64,000 nt of DNA from Clostridium sp. CAG:302 (GTDB lineage: Bacteria; Bacillota_I; Bacilli_A; RF39; UBA660), in contig FR887372.1 of the NCBI GenBank assembly GCA_000431795.1, positions 1-64,000 on the forward strand, given 5' to 3'. Shown one piece after another: positions 1-7,927 of this stretch (position 1 is its first letter; each line of letters begins with the position of its first letter). The notes beneath the pieces are model-generated. The model saw only the letters and a program-made list of their open reading frames with translations, had not been told where the DNA came from and searched no databases. The position numbers and the translations under genes are program-made.

Positions 1-174
1 AATATCAAATGCACAAACAATATCTATATCATATGGTTTAAATCCTCCTATATCCCAGTGCATCAAACCAACACAATTTTTTTCATTTTTAGATTTATAA
101 TATTCAATGCCTTATATCAATGAACTTGCACAATTACCAACGCCAATTATTCCTACTTTAATTTTTCCCATCAT
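1..174 (-). pseudogene. Inositol-3-phosphate synthase start, broken by an in-frame stop (partial)
   Basis: Reading the minus strand from ATG at 174 gives MMGKIKVGIIGVGNCASSLI, then TAA at 112-114, then GIEYY and, further on, VGLMHWDIGGFKPYDI in the same frame. This is the N-terminal NAD-binding region of myo-inositol-1-phosphate synthase, with the GxGxxxS turn and the GGFKP/D segment. Family members have Gln where the TAA stands, so a single C-to-T change of CAA explains the stop. A good ribosome site (AAGGATGG) precedes the start, and the gene follows the S51 peptidase by 14 bases. The rest lies outside the window. It is probably a pseudogene; a sequencing error is the main alternative. Confidence 0.7.
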
Positions 175-188
175 TACACCATCCTTAT

Positions 189-794
189 TTATTTATTATC
201 TACTATGAAGAAAGATTTTCCAATACTCTGCATTTTTACGCCATCATAAAAAAGGCCACTTTCCTCATATAAAACAATTATTTTTCCTTTTACTTTCTTT
301 AAATCAGATTCATCTTTTATATTATAATGACACCATATTTTATAACCATCTATGATATTTAATCCAGCAAAATTGTTTAACTTTAAATAGTTTTTATCTG
401 CATGTAAGGCAGTGTCAATACTTTCACCAAAAATAATTGCTCCTGCAGAACCGCCATAAACAAGGCCATCATTTTTTATGTAATCAATAATTTTTTTATC
501 AAATCCTGTTTTTCTCATTTCATTAATAAGTTTAAATGTGTTGCCGCCACCAATAAATATTGCAGAATAATCATCTAATTTTATTTTTTTATCAAGTTCA
601 GTACACATTTCAATGTTCACTATACCATATTCAGCATAAGTACTTTTAAACCATTTAAAGCAATCATCATATGGAATCTTTTCCATTGCAACGGGAATAT
701 ATAATACTTTTCCATTACCTACCTCCTTTGCAAAAAAATTATCTAACTCTTTAACTTGTTCTGGGTCTCCTCCCCCAGATAATAATAATTTCAT
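189..794 (-). CDS. S51 family peptidase (peptidase E-like)
   Basis: A 201-residue protein of the class I glutamine-amidotransferase-like fold. The start MKLLLSGGG is followed by the nucleophile elbow GGSAGAII near residues 115-122, whose Ser is the expected catalytic residue, and by FIGGGNTFKL near 80-90, typical of dipeptidase E and cyanophycinase relatives. Such enzymes cleave Asp-X dipeptides or similar small peptides in the cytoplasm; the substrate here is unknown. The start follows TAAGGAGG at good spacing. It sits between two broken genes (the relA fragment upstream, the inositol-phosphate synthase fragment downstream) and appears to be the only intact gene of that operon. Confidence 0.8.
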   Translation of the reverse strand: MKLLLSGGGDPEQVKELDNFFAKEVGNGKVLYIPVAMEKIPYDDCFKWFKSTYAEYGIVNIEMCTELDKKIKLDDYSAIFIGGGNTFKLINEMRKTGFDKKIIDYIKNDGLVYGGSAGAIIFGESIDTALHADKNYLKLNNFAGLNIIDGYKIWCHYNIKDESDLKKVKGKIIVLYEESGLFYDGVKMQSIGKSFFIVDNK

Positions 795-822
795 TTTTAT
801 CCTCCTTATATATTTTTCAAAA

Positions 823-1418
823 TTAATTCATATAAATATCAGGTTTTAAATATCTTAAAGATAAATCTTCCAATTCACTTTTTATTCGATATGCTCCAAT
901 ATAATAAGCAAGAGGTACAAATATATCCATAGTTTCTAGTGAATTTTCTTTTTGTTTGAATTCTGTCTTATATTCTAATGTTCTCATATTATGAAGTCTA
1001 TCTGCTAGTTTAATAATTATTATTCTAACATCACTTGTAATACCAGTAATTATCTTTCTAGTATTTGCTACATTCTGTTCTTGCTTAGTAGAAAAGTTAA
1101 GTTTACTTATTTTTGTTACTCCATCTACTAAAGAAGCTATCTCAGGATTAAAATCATGAGAAATATCTTCTTTAGTAACATGCGTATCTTCTAATGTATC
1201 ATGAAGTAGTCCTGCACACACTGTATCCCTATCAGCGTGCATTTCTGCGAGAATATAGGTAACATTGAGAGGATGAGTAATATAAGGTTCTCCACTTTGT
1301 CTTTTTTGTCCCGTATGAAAATTGTCAGCATAATAATAGGCTTTTTTATAATCTCCACTTCACTAGGATTATAACTTTTAACTAAATTAAGCAAATCATC
1401 AATAGTAAGTTTATTCAT
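823..1418 (-). pseudogene. Truncated, frameshifted RelA/SpoT HD hydrolase domain
   Basis: Two overlapping frames together encode the N-terminal (p)ppGpp hydrolase domain of a RelA/SpoT protein. The first frame starts MNKLTIDDLLNL at 1418 after a GGAGG site. After ATA AAA AAG near 1342-1350 the homology continues one base back as AYYYADNFHTGQKRQSGEPYITHPLNV, then LLHDTLEDT (the HD metal motif) and KLADRLHNMRTL. It ends at LRYLKPDIYMN, the end of the hydrolase domain; the synthetase, TGS and ACT domains are absent. The junction A_AAA_AAG is a dnaX-type slippery heptamer and a -1 slip restores the frame exactly, so a functional frameshift cannot be excluded, although decay is likelier given the neighbours. 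Confidence 0.75.
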
Positions 1419-1442
1419 TTCTCTTCACCTCCATATATAACA

Positions 1443-1500
1443 AAAGAGCGGCACCACAGCGAACGACATCAAATTAGCCATTCACTGAGTACTGCTCTTT
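1443..1500 (-). terminator. Terminator-like hairpin upstream of the relA fragment
   Basis: On the minus strand AAAGAGC at 1500-1494 can pair with GCTCTTT at 1449-1443, followed by only one more T before a G. The loop is unusually rich in G and C for this sequence (GTTCGCTGTGGTGCCGC). With the small ORF ahead of it, this could be a leader attenuator, but the T run is short and I recognise no known riboswitch. Weak call. Confidence 0.3.
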
Positions 1501-1608
1501 AGTCACAGCAGCATTTTTAATTTTGCAGCAGCAGAAAAATATGTCAGTTAAATTATTTCTAACATTATTAAGTATAGAATTAATATTTAACAAAACATAT
1601 TTTACCAT
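1474..1608 (-). CDS. Possible 44-residue leader or small ORF
   Basis: An ATG at 1608 lies 9 bases after GAGGAG and opens a frame of 44 codons ending at TAA 1474-1476: MVKYVLLNINSILNNVRNN and then a TDIFFCCCK segment with three consecutive UGC codons. A promoter (TTGACA, 17 bases, TAAAAT) lies about 40 bases upstream. The frame remains open after the TAA as far as the relA fragment start. I do not recognise the peptide. It may be a leader peptide with a run of Cys codons or the remnant of a longer gene. Confidence 0.3.
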   Translation of the reverse strand: MVKYVLLNINSILNNVRNNLTDIFFCCCKIKNAAVTKEQYSVNG

Positions 1609-1644
1609 AATGCTCAACTCCTCTTTTTTAAATAATTTAAGTTG

Positions 1645-1673
1645 ATTTTATATCTTTTTAGAATGTTTGTCAA
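1645..1673 (-). promoter_or_regulatory. Promoter for the relA-fragment operon
   Basis: On the minus strand TTGACA (1673-1668) is separated by 17 bases from TAAAAT (1650-1645). It points toward the small ORF, the relA fragment, the S51 peptidase and the inositol-phosphate synthase fragment. Confidence 0.5.
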
Positions 1674-1843
1674 CCTTTTTTTTACAATTTTTACCAAAAT
1701 ACAATAAAAATAAAAAAATTAATTAAGTAAAACTTCACAAACATTCTAAAAAATTAAACCAAATCTCCTACAAGTAATATAGTAGTACAAAAATGATATG
1801 TTACAAATATTAATTTTTTTATATAGCATATATATTTATACAT

Positions 1844-1876
1844 AAAAAGATATAGTAAATTATTCACTATATCTTT
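1844..1876 (-). terminator. Terminator of the pheS-pheT operon
   Basis: Eleven-base stem AAAGATATAGT/ACTATATCTTT with a nine-base loop, followed on the minus strand by a T run, 18 bases after the pheT stop. Confidence 0.75.
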
Positions 1877-1894
1877 CTAACTTCTTAATCGTTT

Positions 1895-4261
1895 TTAATT
1901 ATTTCTTAATTTAGCATTATGTTTCTTTTCTACATCTATTGCTATTCTATCAAATATTTCAGTTATTTCATCCAGTGTAAGTGTCTTATTTGGATCTTCA
2001 AAATATAATGAGAAGGCTAATGATTTATTATTTTCTCCTAATGAAGAATCTACATATAAGTCAAATACTTCTATCTTAGTAAGAAGTTTACCTCCAGCTT
2101 TCTTGATAGTTTTAATTACTTCTTCTGAAGTTGTATTTTTATCAAGAACAAAGGCTATATCTTTACTAATACCAGGGAATTTACTTATTTCTTTATATTT
2201 CATCTTAGATACTTTAATATCTTTTAATAAAGATACATTAAGTTCTATAACAAAGATATTATCTTTAGTAACATTAGGATGTATCTTACCAATAATACCT
2301 ACTTTTTTATTATCTATATAGATACTCGCAGATACACCTGGATGTAATTCTTTAGGTAAATCTTCCTTTTTATAATAATATCTATTATTATATCCTAAAT
2401 AATTAAGTACTTTTTCTAGTATACCTTTTGTTATATAGTAGTTTACTTCTCTATTACTACCTAATTTATTATAATAAGTACCACTCATTAAAATAGTTAG
2501 TTTTTCATCTTCATAATGAATATTATCTTTTACATAATAACTCTTTCCTATTTCAAATAGATTGATATTATTATTACCACGATTAGTATTATAATCATAT
2601 ACTGAAAGTAAACTTGGTATTAAACTATATCTTAAAGTACTTCTCTCTTCCGTCATAGGATCTTGTAGTCTTATACTATCAAAAGTATCGTTAGTATATT
2701 TATGTACTTCACTTTCTTTTATTAGTGAGTAAGTAAGTGTTTCAGATAAACCTAAATTACTAAGTAAATGACGAATACTTCTATTAGTTTTATCTACCTT
2801 ACCCATTCTAACCGGAAGAATCATCTTTCTGCCTTCAATATTATCTATACCGTATATTCTTCCTACTTCTTCTACTAAATCTTCTTCAATAGCAATATCT
2901 ATTCTTCTACTTGGAACTGTAACTAATACTGTATCCCCTTTATCTAAAGTAGTAAAATCTAGTTTTCTAAAGATATCTAGAATAGTATTTTTATTTAGTT
3001 CTATTCCAAGTATTTTATTTATTTTACTATAAGCTATTTCTATTTCTTTATCTTTGATATCAATATTTTTATGTTCTAGCATACCTCCTACTACAGTGGC
3101 AGATGCATACTTTTCAAGTAAGTTAAGACTTCTTTCCATAGCCATATATGTTCTCTTTGGATCTAGGCCTTTTTCAAATCTATTTGAAGCCTCGCTTCTT
3201 AATACTTTCTTACTTGTCTTTCTAATTAATACTGGATCAAAGATAGCACTTTCAATAACGATATTTTTAGTATCATTTTCTACTTCAGTAGATAGTCCTC
3301 CCATAATACCAGCTAGACCAATAGCCCCAGTATTATTATATATTACTATATCTGAATTAGATAGAGTTCTCTTTTGATTATCTAAAGTAGTTAATTCTTC
3401 ATTATCATTAGCCATTCTTACTCCAAGTGTGCTTCCTAATCTATCAGCGTCATAGTAGTGAAGTGGCTGACCAGTTTCTAACATTACATAATTAGAAATA
3501 TCTACAACATTATTAATAGGTCTAATACCTGAGGCTATTAGTCTATTCTTAATAAAAGTAGGACTTTCTTTTATCGTAACATTTACTACTTTTCTAGCAA
3601 GGAACAACGGACATGCTTCAGTATTTACTTTTAATTCCAATTCATCTTTTATATTTCCAATGCCTTCTTTATGTGATAAATCTATATCATTTACTTTTTC
3701 ATCATAGATTGCTCCAAGTTCATAAGCCATACCTAGTATACTAAGTAGGTCTCCCCTATTTGAAGTTAATTCAAAATCTATTACTTCGTCATCTAATTCT
3801 AAATATTTGATAGGATCTTCACCTACTGGGGCATCTTTTGGTAATTCATGAATACCATTTATATCTTCTTCTTTTAGGAATTTATGATCTAAACCTAGTT
3901 CAGCAATAGAACATAACATACCATTTGATTCTACCCCTCTTATAACACCTTTTTTTATAGTACCACCAGGAAGTTCTGCTCCAGGTAAGGCTACTATTAC
4001 TTTTAATCCTTTTCTTACATTAGGAGCACCACATACTATTTGAAGTACTTCTGTGCCGACATTTACCTTACATACATGTAAATGATCTGAATCAGGATGC
4101 ATATCACACTCTAATACTTCACCAATTACTAAATTAGAGGCATTTATTAATTTACCAGCACTATCGTATTCGTTGCCGACACCAGTCATTTTTTCTGCTA
4201 CTGTATTAATATCATCATTTATATCAATATAATCGCTTACAAATTTTCTTGATAGCTTCAT
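1895..4261 (-). CDS. pheT: Phenylalanyl-tRNA synthetase beta subunit
   Basis: The 788-residue beta chain of the heterotetrameric PheRS, which charges tRNA-Phe in the cytoplasm. From N to C it shows the tRNA-binding/OB domain (LVIGEVLECDMHPDSDHL, near 45-60), the B3/B4 editing region (residues 210-390, with GQPLHYYDADR and GIMGG), the B5 domain with inactive class II motifs, and the C-terminal ferredoxin-like anticodon-binding domain (KEISKFPGISKDIAFVLDK to KHNAKLRNN). Length is normal for bacterial PheT. Its start overlaps the pheS stop by one base, so the two are translationally coupled. Expression should depend on the Phe T-box at 6847-7046, although the inserted DUF1016 gene now intervenes. 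Confidence 0.97.
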   Translation of the reverse strand: MKLSRKFVSDYIDINDDINTVAEKMTGVGNEYDSAGKLINASNLVIGEVLECDMHPDSDHLHVCKVNVGTEVLQIVCGAPNVRKGLKVIVALPGAELPGGTIKKGVIRGVESNGMLCSIAELGLDHKFLKEEDINGIHELPKDAPVGEDPIKYLELDDEVIDFELTSNRGDLLSILGMAYELGAIYDEKVNDIDLSHKEGIGNIKDELELKVNTEACPLFLARKVVNVTIKESPTFIKNRLIASGIRPINNVVDISNYVMLETGQPLHYYDADRLGSTLGVRMANDNEELTTLDNQKRTLSNSDIVIYNNTGAIGLAGIMGGLSTEVENDTKNIVIESAIFDPVLIRKTSKKVLRSEASNRFEKGLDPKRTYMAMERSLNLLEKYASATVVGGMLEHKNIDIKDKEIEIAYSKINKILGIELNKNTILDIFRKLDFTTLDKGDTVLVTVPSRRIDIAIEEDLVEEVGRIYGIDNIEGRKMILPVRMGKVDKTNRSIRHLLSNLGLSETLTYSLIKESEVHKYTNDTFDSIRLQDPMTEERSTLRYSLIPSLLSVYDYNTNRGNNNINLFEIGKSYYVKDNIHYEDEKLTILMSGTYYNKLGSNREVNYYITKGILEKVLNYLGYNNRYYYKKEDLPKELHPGVSASIYIDNKKVGIIGKIHPNVTKDNIFVIELNVSLLKDIKVSKMKYKEISKFPGISKDIAFVLDKNTTSEEVIKTIKKAGGKLLTKIEVFDLYVDSSLGENNKSLAFSLYFEDPNKTLTLDEITEIFDRIAIDVEKKHNAKLRNN

Positions 4262-5295
4262 TACTCCTCATCCTTTCTATCAAATTGTCTTAACATTCTA
4301 ACATCATTAGTATATAAATATCTAATATCTGGAATGTTATATTTAAACATTGCTAATCTATCTAATCCTGTACCAAAAGCAAAACCAGTATATACTTCTG
4401 GATCGTAGCCGCCCATTCTAAGTACATTAGGATGAACCATGCCTGCTCCTAGTACTTCTATCCAGCCAGTATTTTTACATAGTGCACAGCCTTTACCACC
4501 ACATTTAAAACAAGATAAATCTACTTCAACACTAGGCTCAGTAAATGGAAAATAACTAGGTCTAAATCTAACTTTAGTATTATCTCCAAGAATTCTTTTA
4601 GCAAATATTTCTAGCGTACCTTTAAGGTCTGCTAACGAGATATCCTTATCAATAACCAATCCTTCTACTTGACCAAATTGATGTGAATGAGTAGCATCAT
4701 CATCTCTTCGATATACTTTACCAGGACATATTATTCTAATAGGGCCTTTATCTTCATTTTCTTCCATAGTATGTGCCTGTGCGCAAGATGTTTGCGTACG
4801 AAGTAAATACTCAGTATCAATATAAAAGGTATCTTGAGCATCTCTTGCAGGATGACCATCAGGTACATTAAGTCTCTTAAAACAATATTCATCAGTTTCT
4901 ACTTCATTACCCGGTACTACATCATATCCCATACTAACAAATATATCTTCTACTTCTTCAATTATTCTATTAAATGGATGTAAACTACCAGTAATTATTT
5001 CTTCACTAGGAAGTGTAATATCAATAGCTTCTTTCTCTAACTTTCTATTAACTTCTTCAGTCTCTATTCTAGTTTTAACTTCTTCAAATAAATTATTAAA
5101 GTATGTTCTTATTTCATTAACCATAATACCATACTCTTTCTTTTCTTCATTAGGTATTTCTCTTATTTTACTTTGAAGTAGTGTAATTACTCCTTCTTTA
5201 CCTAAATACTTACTTTTGATATCGTTTAGTTCATTTTGTTTAGTAATATGTTCTAAATCAGTATCAATACTCTTCTTTATTTCTTCTATATTCAT
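4261..5295 (-). CDS. pheS: Phenylalanyl-tRNA synthetase alpha subunit
   Basis: The catalytic alpha chain. Residues 1-90 form the tRNA-binding coiled coil (the N-terminal segment ending in KLEKEAIDI). Class II motifs follow: HPFNRIIEEVEDIF (motif 1), YRRDDDATHSHQFGQVEGL (motif 2) and GFAFGTGLDRLAM (motif 3). I place the start at 5295 (MNIEEIKKS) and not at the upstream in-frame ATG, because AAGGAGGATATT lies just ahead; the first ATG belongs to the duplicated tail of an upstream gene. That leader carries a diverged copy of the end of the 6536-6823 gene, a scar of the DUF1016 insertion. Confidence 0.97.
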   Translation of the reverse strand: MNIEEIKKSIDTDLEHITKQNELNDIKSKYLGKEGVITLLQSKIREIPNEEKKEYGIMVNEIRTYFNNLFEEVKTRIETEEVNRKLEKEAIDITLPSEEIITGSLHPFNRIIEEVEDIFVSMGYDVVPGNEVETDEYCFKRLNVPDGHPARDAQDTFYIDTEYLLRTQTSCAQAHTMEENEDKGPIRIICPGKVYRRDDDATHSHQFGQVEGLVIDKDISLADLKGTLEIFAKRILGDNTKVRFRPSYFPFTEPSVEVDLSCFKCGGKGCALCKNTGWIEVLGAGMVHPNVLRMGGYDPEVYTGFAFGTGLDRLAMFKYNIPDIRYLYTNDVRMLRQFDRKDEE

Positions 5296-5305
5296 AATAT
5301 CCTCC

Positions 5306-5376
5306 TTAAGCATTTTCATATAATGCTATTATTTCTTTCTTACTTAGATTTTTATCAAGAGATATCTACAAACTCA
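5306..5376 (-). repeat. Duplicated 3' end of the 95-residue gene, in front of pheS
   Basis: Bases 5306-5342 are identical to 6536-6572 (37 bases). Going further up, the homology continues only at the protein level: FVDISLDKNLSKKEIIALYENA here against IKDIKSLEKNLNKKEII...ENA in the intact gene. The copy therefore bounds the DUF1016 gene on the pheS side. Its divergence suggests two alleles and not a fresh copy. Confidence 0.85.
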
Positions 5377-5516
5377 CAATGAATATTAAAACTAAAGTAT
5401 AATATATGTAGTTATAGAAATAAACTCATTTTTTAAGTTACTACATTTCAATAAAATTAATGTTCATTTTCTAGACAGAATATCAGTGGCTTATAATAAT
5501 CCATCCAATAATACCA

Positions 5517-6522
5517 TTAATGATTATCCAAATTAATATGCATATTTAAATCTTCTTCTGTAGGTAATTTATCAAGAATATTTTTGGGAATTATGTTTTT
5601 AACTTTAAAAGAAGACACACCGATTGGTACATTTGTAGATTTTAAAGACCAATCAACTGATAATCTATCTTTATCTTTACAAAGTAATAATCCTATTGTT
5701 GGATTATCGTTTTTCGTTCTCAAAGTTTCATCAATAGCGGTTACATAAAAACCAAGTTGCCCAGTATATTCAGGTTTAAACTTATTTACCTTGAGTTCTA
5801 CAACAATATAACATCTTAACTCCAAATGATAGAACAATAAATCTATATAATAATCATTTCCATCAACAGATATTTTATATTGATTTCCAACAAAACTGAA
5901 GCCTTTTCCTAATTCTAGTAATACATCCCTTATCTTATCTAGTAAAGCTTCTTCCAATTCCTTTTCTTTGTAATTTTGATGTAATGTTATAAAGTCAAAT
6001 ATATATGGATCTTTAAAAGTATTATTTACTAAGTCACTATCATTTGGTGGTAATAATGCACTAAAATTATTATTAGTACCTCCTATTCTTTTATGAAAAT
6101 GGCTTTCAATTTGAATAGAAAGTACACTACGACTCCAACCATTTTTGATAGTATTTTCAGCATATATTTTCCTCAAACTTTTATCTTTGATTTTTTCAAT
6201 TAAAAGTATATTGTGCCCCCCAAGGCAATTTGGCAACAAGTTGTTGCCAACTCTCATCATCCTTGTATTCTTCATAAAACAATCGCATCGCTCTAATATT
6301 TCTTTCCGAAAATCCCTTCATTGAAGGAAAAGTTAATTTAAGTTCAGTAGAAACCTGCTTAGTAAAATTATTCCCATAAACTTTATTTTCTGATACGATT
6401 TTTCCCAACCTGAAATATAGTTTAATTAAATTACTATTAACTTCCTGTATTGTTTTTATTTGAGTACTTATAATTTCTTTCTTCATATTAGCAATAATCA
6501 TTTTAAAATCTTTTTCTATCAT
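5517..6522 (-). pseudogene. DUF1016 (YhcG-type) PD-(D/E)XK nuclease, frameshifted in a G tract
   Basis: An N-terminal DUF1016 domain (start MIEKDFKMI at 6522 after GAGGGGGATGTT; SERNIRAMRLFYEEY, WQQLVAKLPWG) and a C-terminal nuclease domain (HNILLIEKI, NGWSRSVLSIQIES, DLLFYHLELRCYIVVELKVNKFKPEYTGQL, containing the D...ExK core) sit in different frames. They join at a run of six G near 6216-6225; with five G the protein reads straight through PWGHNILL at about 335 residues, the usual size. These proteins are often linked to restriction and defence loci, but their function is poorly defined. The gene lies within the T-box-pheST operon and is bounded by direct repeats. It may be a pseudogene, a phase-variable gene or a homopolymer error. 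Confidence 0.85.
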
Positions 6523-6535
6523 AACATCCCCCTCA

Positions 6536-6823
6536 TTAAGCATTTTCATATAATGCTATTATTTCTTTCTTATTTAAATTCTTTTCTAAAGACTTAATAT
6601 CTTTTATAAATTCATCATGATCTTTAGTTATATCTTCAGTCTTAGTTAATATTACTTTTTCTATATCTGATACTCCATATCTAATTAAATATAGACAATT
6701 TAAATTAACATTTCTAGAGTTATTTACAAGTAATTCTAATAAGTAATTATTTTTACTATTAATTAACTTTTCATAACTAGCATAAGATATAAACTTAAAT
6801 AAATAGTTTAGTTTATCTTCCAA
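6536..6823 (-). CDS. Small unknown protein between the T-box and pheS
   Basis: A 95-residue, Asn/Lys/Leu-rich soluble protein starting at TTG 6823 (EDKLNYLFKFISYASYEKL) after GAAGG. It shows no membrane segment and no motif I recognise; the C-terminus SLEKNLNKKEIIALYENA looks helical. It is the first gene behind the Phe T-box, so it should be induced by uncharged tRNA-Phe together with pheST. A diverged copy of its last 20 or so codons lies directly in front of pheS, which implies this gene was originally adjacent to pheS. Function unknown. Confidence 0.65.
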   Translation of the reverse strand: MEDKLNYLFKFISYASYEKLINSKNNYLLELLVNNSRNVNLNCLYLIRYGVSDIEKVILTKTEDITKDHDEFIKDIKSLEKNLNKKEIIALYENA

Positions 6824-6846
6824 TTTAATACCTTCCTTCTAAAAAA

Positions 6847-7046
6847 GAAAAAAGATGATACCATAAAAGGACGAATTAATATCCGCGGTACCACCTTTCT
6901 TTATAACATAAGTTATACTCTTAAATCTTTAACCTGATTAACGGTATAAAACTAAAGGGTGAATTCATACTAAATAATTAACTCTTCTTTCACCCTCTAA
7001 GAGCTCGCTAATAATTATTTTTATAGTATTACTACTTCCTCATCAC
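6847..7046 (-). promoter_or_regulatory. T-box leader, Phe specifier
   Basis: Minus-strand leader with the T-box sequence AAAGGTGGTACCGCGG (around 6884-6901), Stem I elements (GATGAGGAAGTAGTA, AGCGAGCTC, AGAGGGTGAAAGAAGAG) and a specifier loop TATGAATTCACC with UUC (Phe) at 6963-6961. A terminator forms when GGTGGTACC pairs with GGTATCATC, followed by TTTTTTC just before the next gene; the T-box antiterminator excludes it. The Phe specifier agrees with pheS-pheT downstream. Confidence 0.93.
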
Positions 7047-7053
7047 TGTCTTA

Positions 7054-7596
7054 TTATATAGTCATTAAATCTTTTTCTTTCTCTTTTAATTTTTCATCTA
7101 CAATTTTATTATATTCATTAATTAAATCTTGTACTCTTTCATTACCTCTTTTTTCTTCATCCTCAGGTAATTCTAAGTTTTCTAATGCTTTATTAGCATC
7201 TTGTCTAATATTTCTAAGAGCTATTTTTGCTTCTTCACCTAACCCTTTAACTTGTTTTACTAATTCTTTTCTTCTATCTTCAGTAAGTGGTGGTATTACT
7301 ATAAATACTACTTCTCCATTGTTATTAGGAGTTACTCCTAAATTAGCTTCAAAGATAGCCTTTTCTATTGCTCCAAGACATGATCTATCAAATGGTTTAA
7401 TAGATAATTGCCTAGCCTCAGGTATAGATATATTTGCTAAACTTTTAAGTGGTGTTGGTACTCCATAATATTCTACCATAATACCATCTAACATATTAGG
7501 ATTAGCTCTACCTGCTCTAACATTAGTAAACTTGTTTTCTAAAGATTCAATTGTTAACATCATCTTTTCTTCTGTACTATTTAATATTTCTTCCAT
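7054..7596 (-). CDS. frr: Ribosome recycling factor
   Basis: The 180-residue RRF, which with EF-G splits the post-termination ribosome. It has the expected full length, with the three-helix bundle in domain I (MEEILNSTEEKMMLTIESLENKF, then VRAGRANPNMLDGI) and the PLTEDRRKELVKQVK motif near residues 108-122. A GGAGA site precedes ATG 7596. Upstream lies a B-type tandem-hairpin element with a -10-like motif, which probably forms the frr leader. The -10-like TATAAT overlapping the frr stop may serve the T-box. Confidence 0.97.
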   Translation of the reverse strand: MEEILNSTEEKMMLTIESLENKFTNVRAGRANPNMLDGIMVEYYGVPTPLKSLANISIPEARQLSIKPFDRSCLGAIEKAIFEANLGVTPNNNGEVVFIVIPPLTEDRRKELVKQVKGLGEEAKIALRNIRQDANKALENLELPEDEEKRGNERVQDLINEYNKIVDEKLKEKEKDLMTI

Positions 7597-7680
7597 ATAA
7601 TCTCCTTTTTTACATTAAATAATATAACATACTTTTATAATTTATACAATATTTTTTATTATTTTTATATTCTTTTTATT

Positions 7681-7775
7681 TAGTTCAAGCCTTACTATGT
7701 AAGTCTTTCACTATTATATTAAGCCTAATCTTTAGTCTTAATATAATATATCTACATATCTATTATATATAAGCC
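7681..7775 (-). repeat. Tandem-hairpin element B1 with -10 motif (frr leader)
   Basis: Plus-strand view: hairpin 7681-7713 (TAGT..AAG / CTT..ACTA, core GCC-TTACTATGTAA-GTC) and hairpin 7712-7748 (12-base stem TATTATATTAAG/CTTAATATAATA, core GCC-TAATCTTTA-GTC), then the motif read on minus as CTTATATATAATAGATATG. On the minus strand the -10-like TATAAT (7767-7762) precedes both hairpins and then frr. A possible -35 TTGCTA lies 17 bases upstream. See elements B2-B5. Confidence 0.7.
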
Positions 7776-7791
7776 ATATCTATATAGCAAA

Positions 7792-7818
7792 AAGAAAGAT
7801 ATTAGTTATATCTTTCTT
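7792..7818 (-). terminator. Terminator after mscL
   Basis: Eleven-base perfect stem AAGAAAGATAT/ATATCTTTCTT with a five-base loop and a T run on the minus strand. It lies past the A1 hairpin pair and ahead of B1. Confidence 0.75.
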
Positions 7819-7857
7819 CCAATATATTTTACAATAGATATTTACAAAATAAACTTT

Positions 7858-7916
7858 CACAATAGAGACCTTAGGCTCTATTGTGCCTCTTAAGACTTAT
7901 CTTAAGACTTAAGAGG
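7858..7916 (+). repeat. Tandem-hairpin element A1 (3' of mscL)
   Basis: Hairpin 1: CACAATAGAG (7858-7867), loop ACCTTAGG, CTCTATTGTG. Hairpin 2 follows at once: CCTCTTAAG (7886-7894), 13-base loop, CTTAAGAGG (7908-7916). Matches A2-A4 in layout and loop; the first stem differs but remains fully paired. The element lies 11 bases behind the mscL stop. Neither hairpin is followed by a T run. Confidence 0.75.
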
Positions 7917-7927
7917 ATATATAATAA

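Noticed and set aside
112..114. TAA read as Gln (altered genetic code)
   Set aside because: TAA ends many intact genes here (for example clpB, smpB and secY) and TGA ends others; a mutation is the simpler reading.
1443..1510. A T-box upstream of the relA fragment (GTGGTGCCGC resembles the T-box core)
   Set aside because: The AGGGTGGNACCGCG core is not matched and no Stem I is present, unlike the real T-box at 6847-7046.
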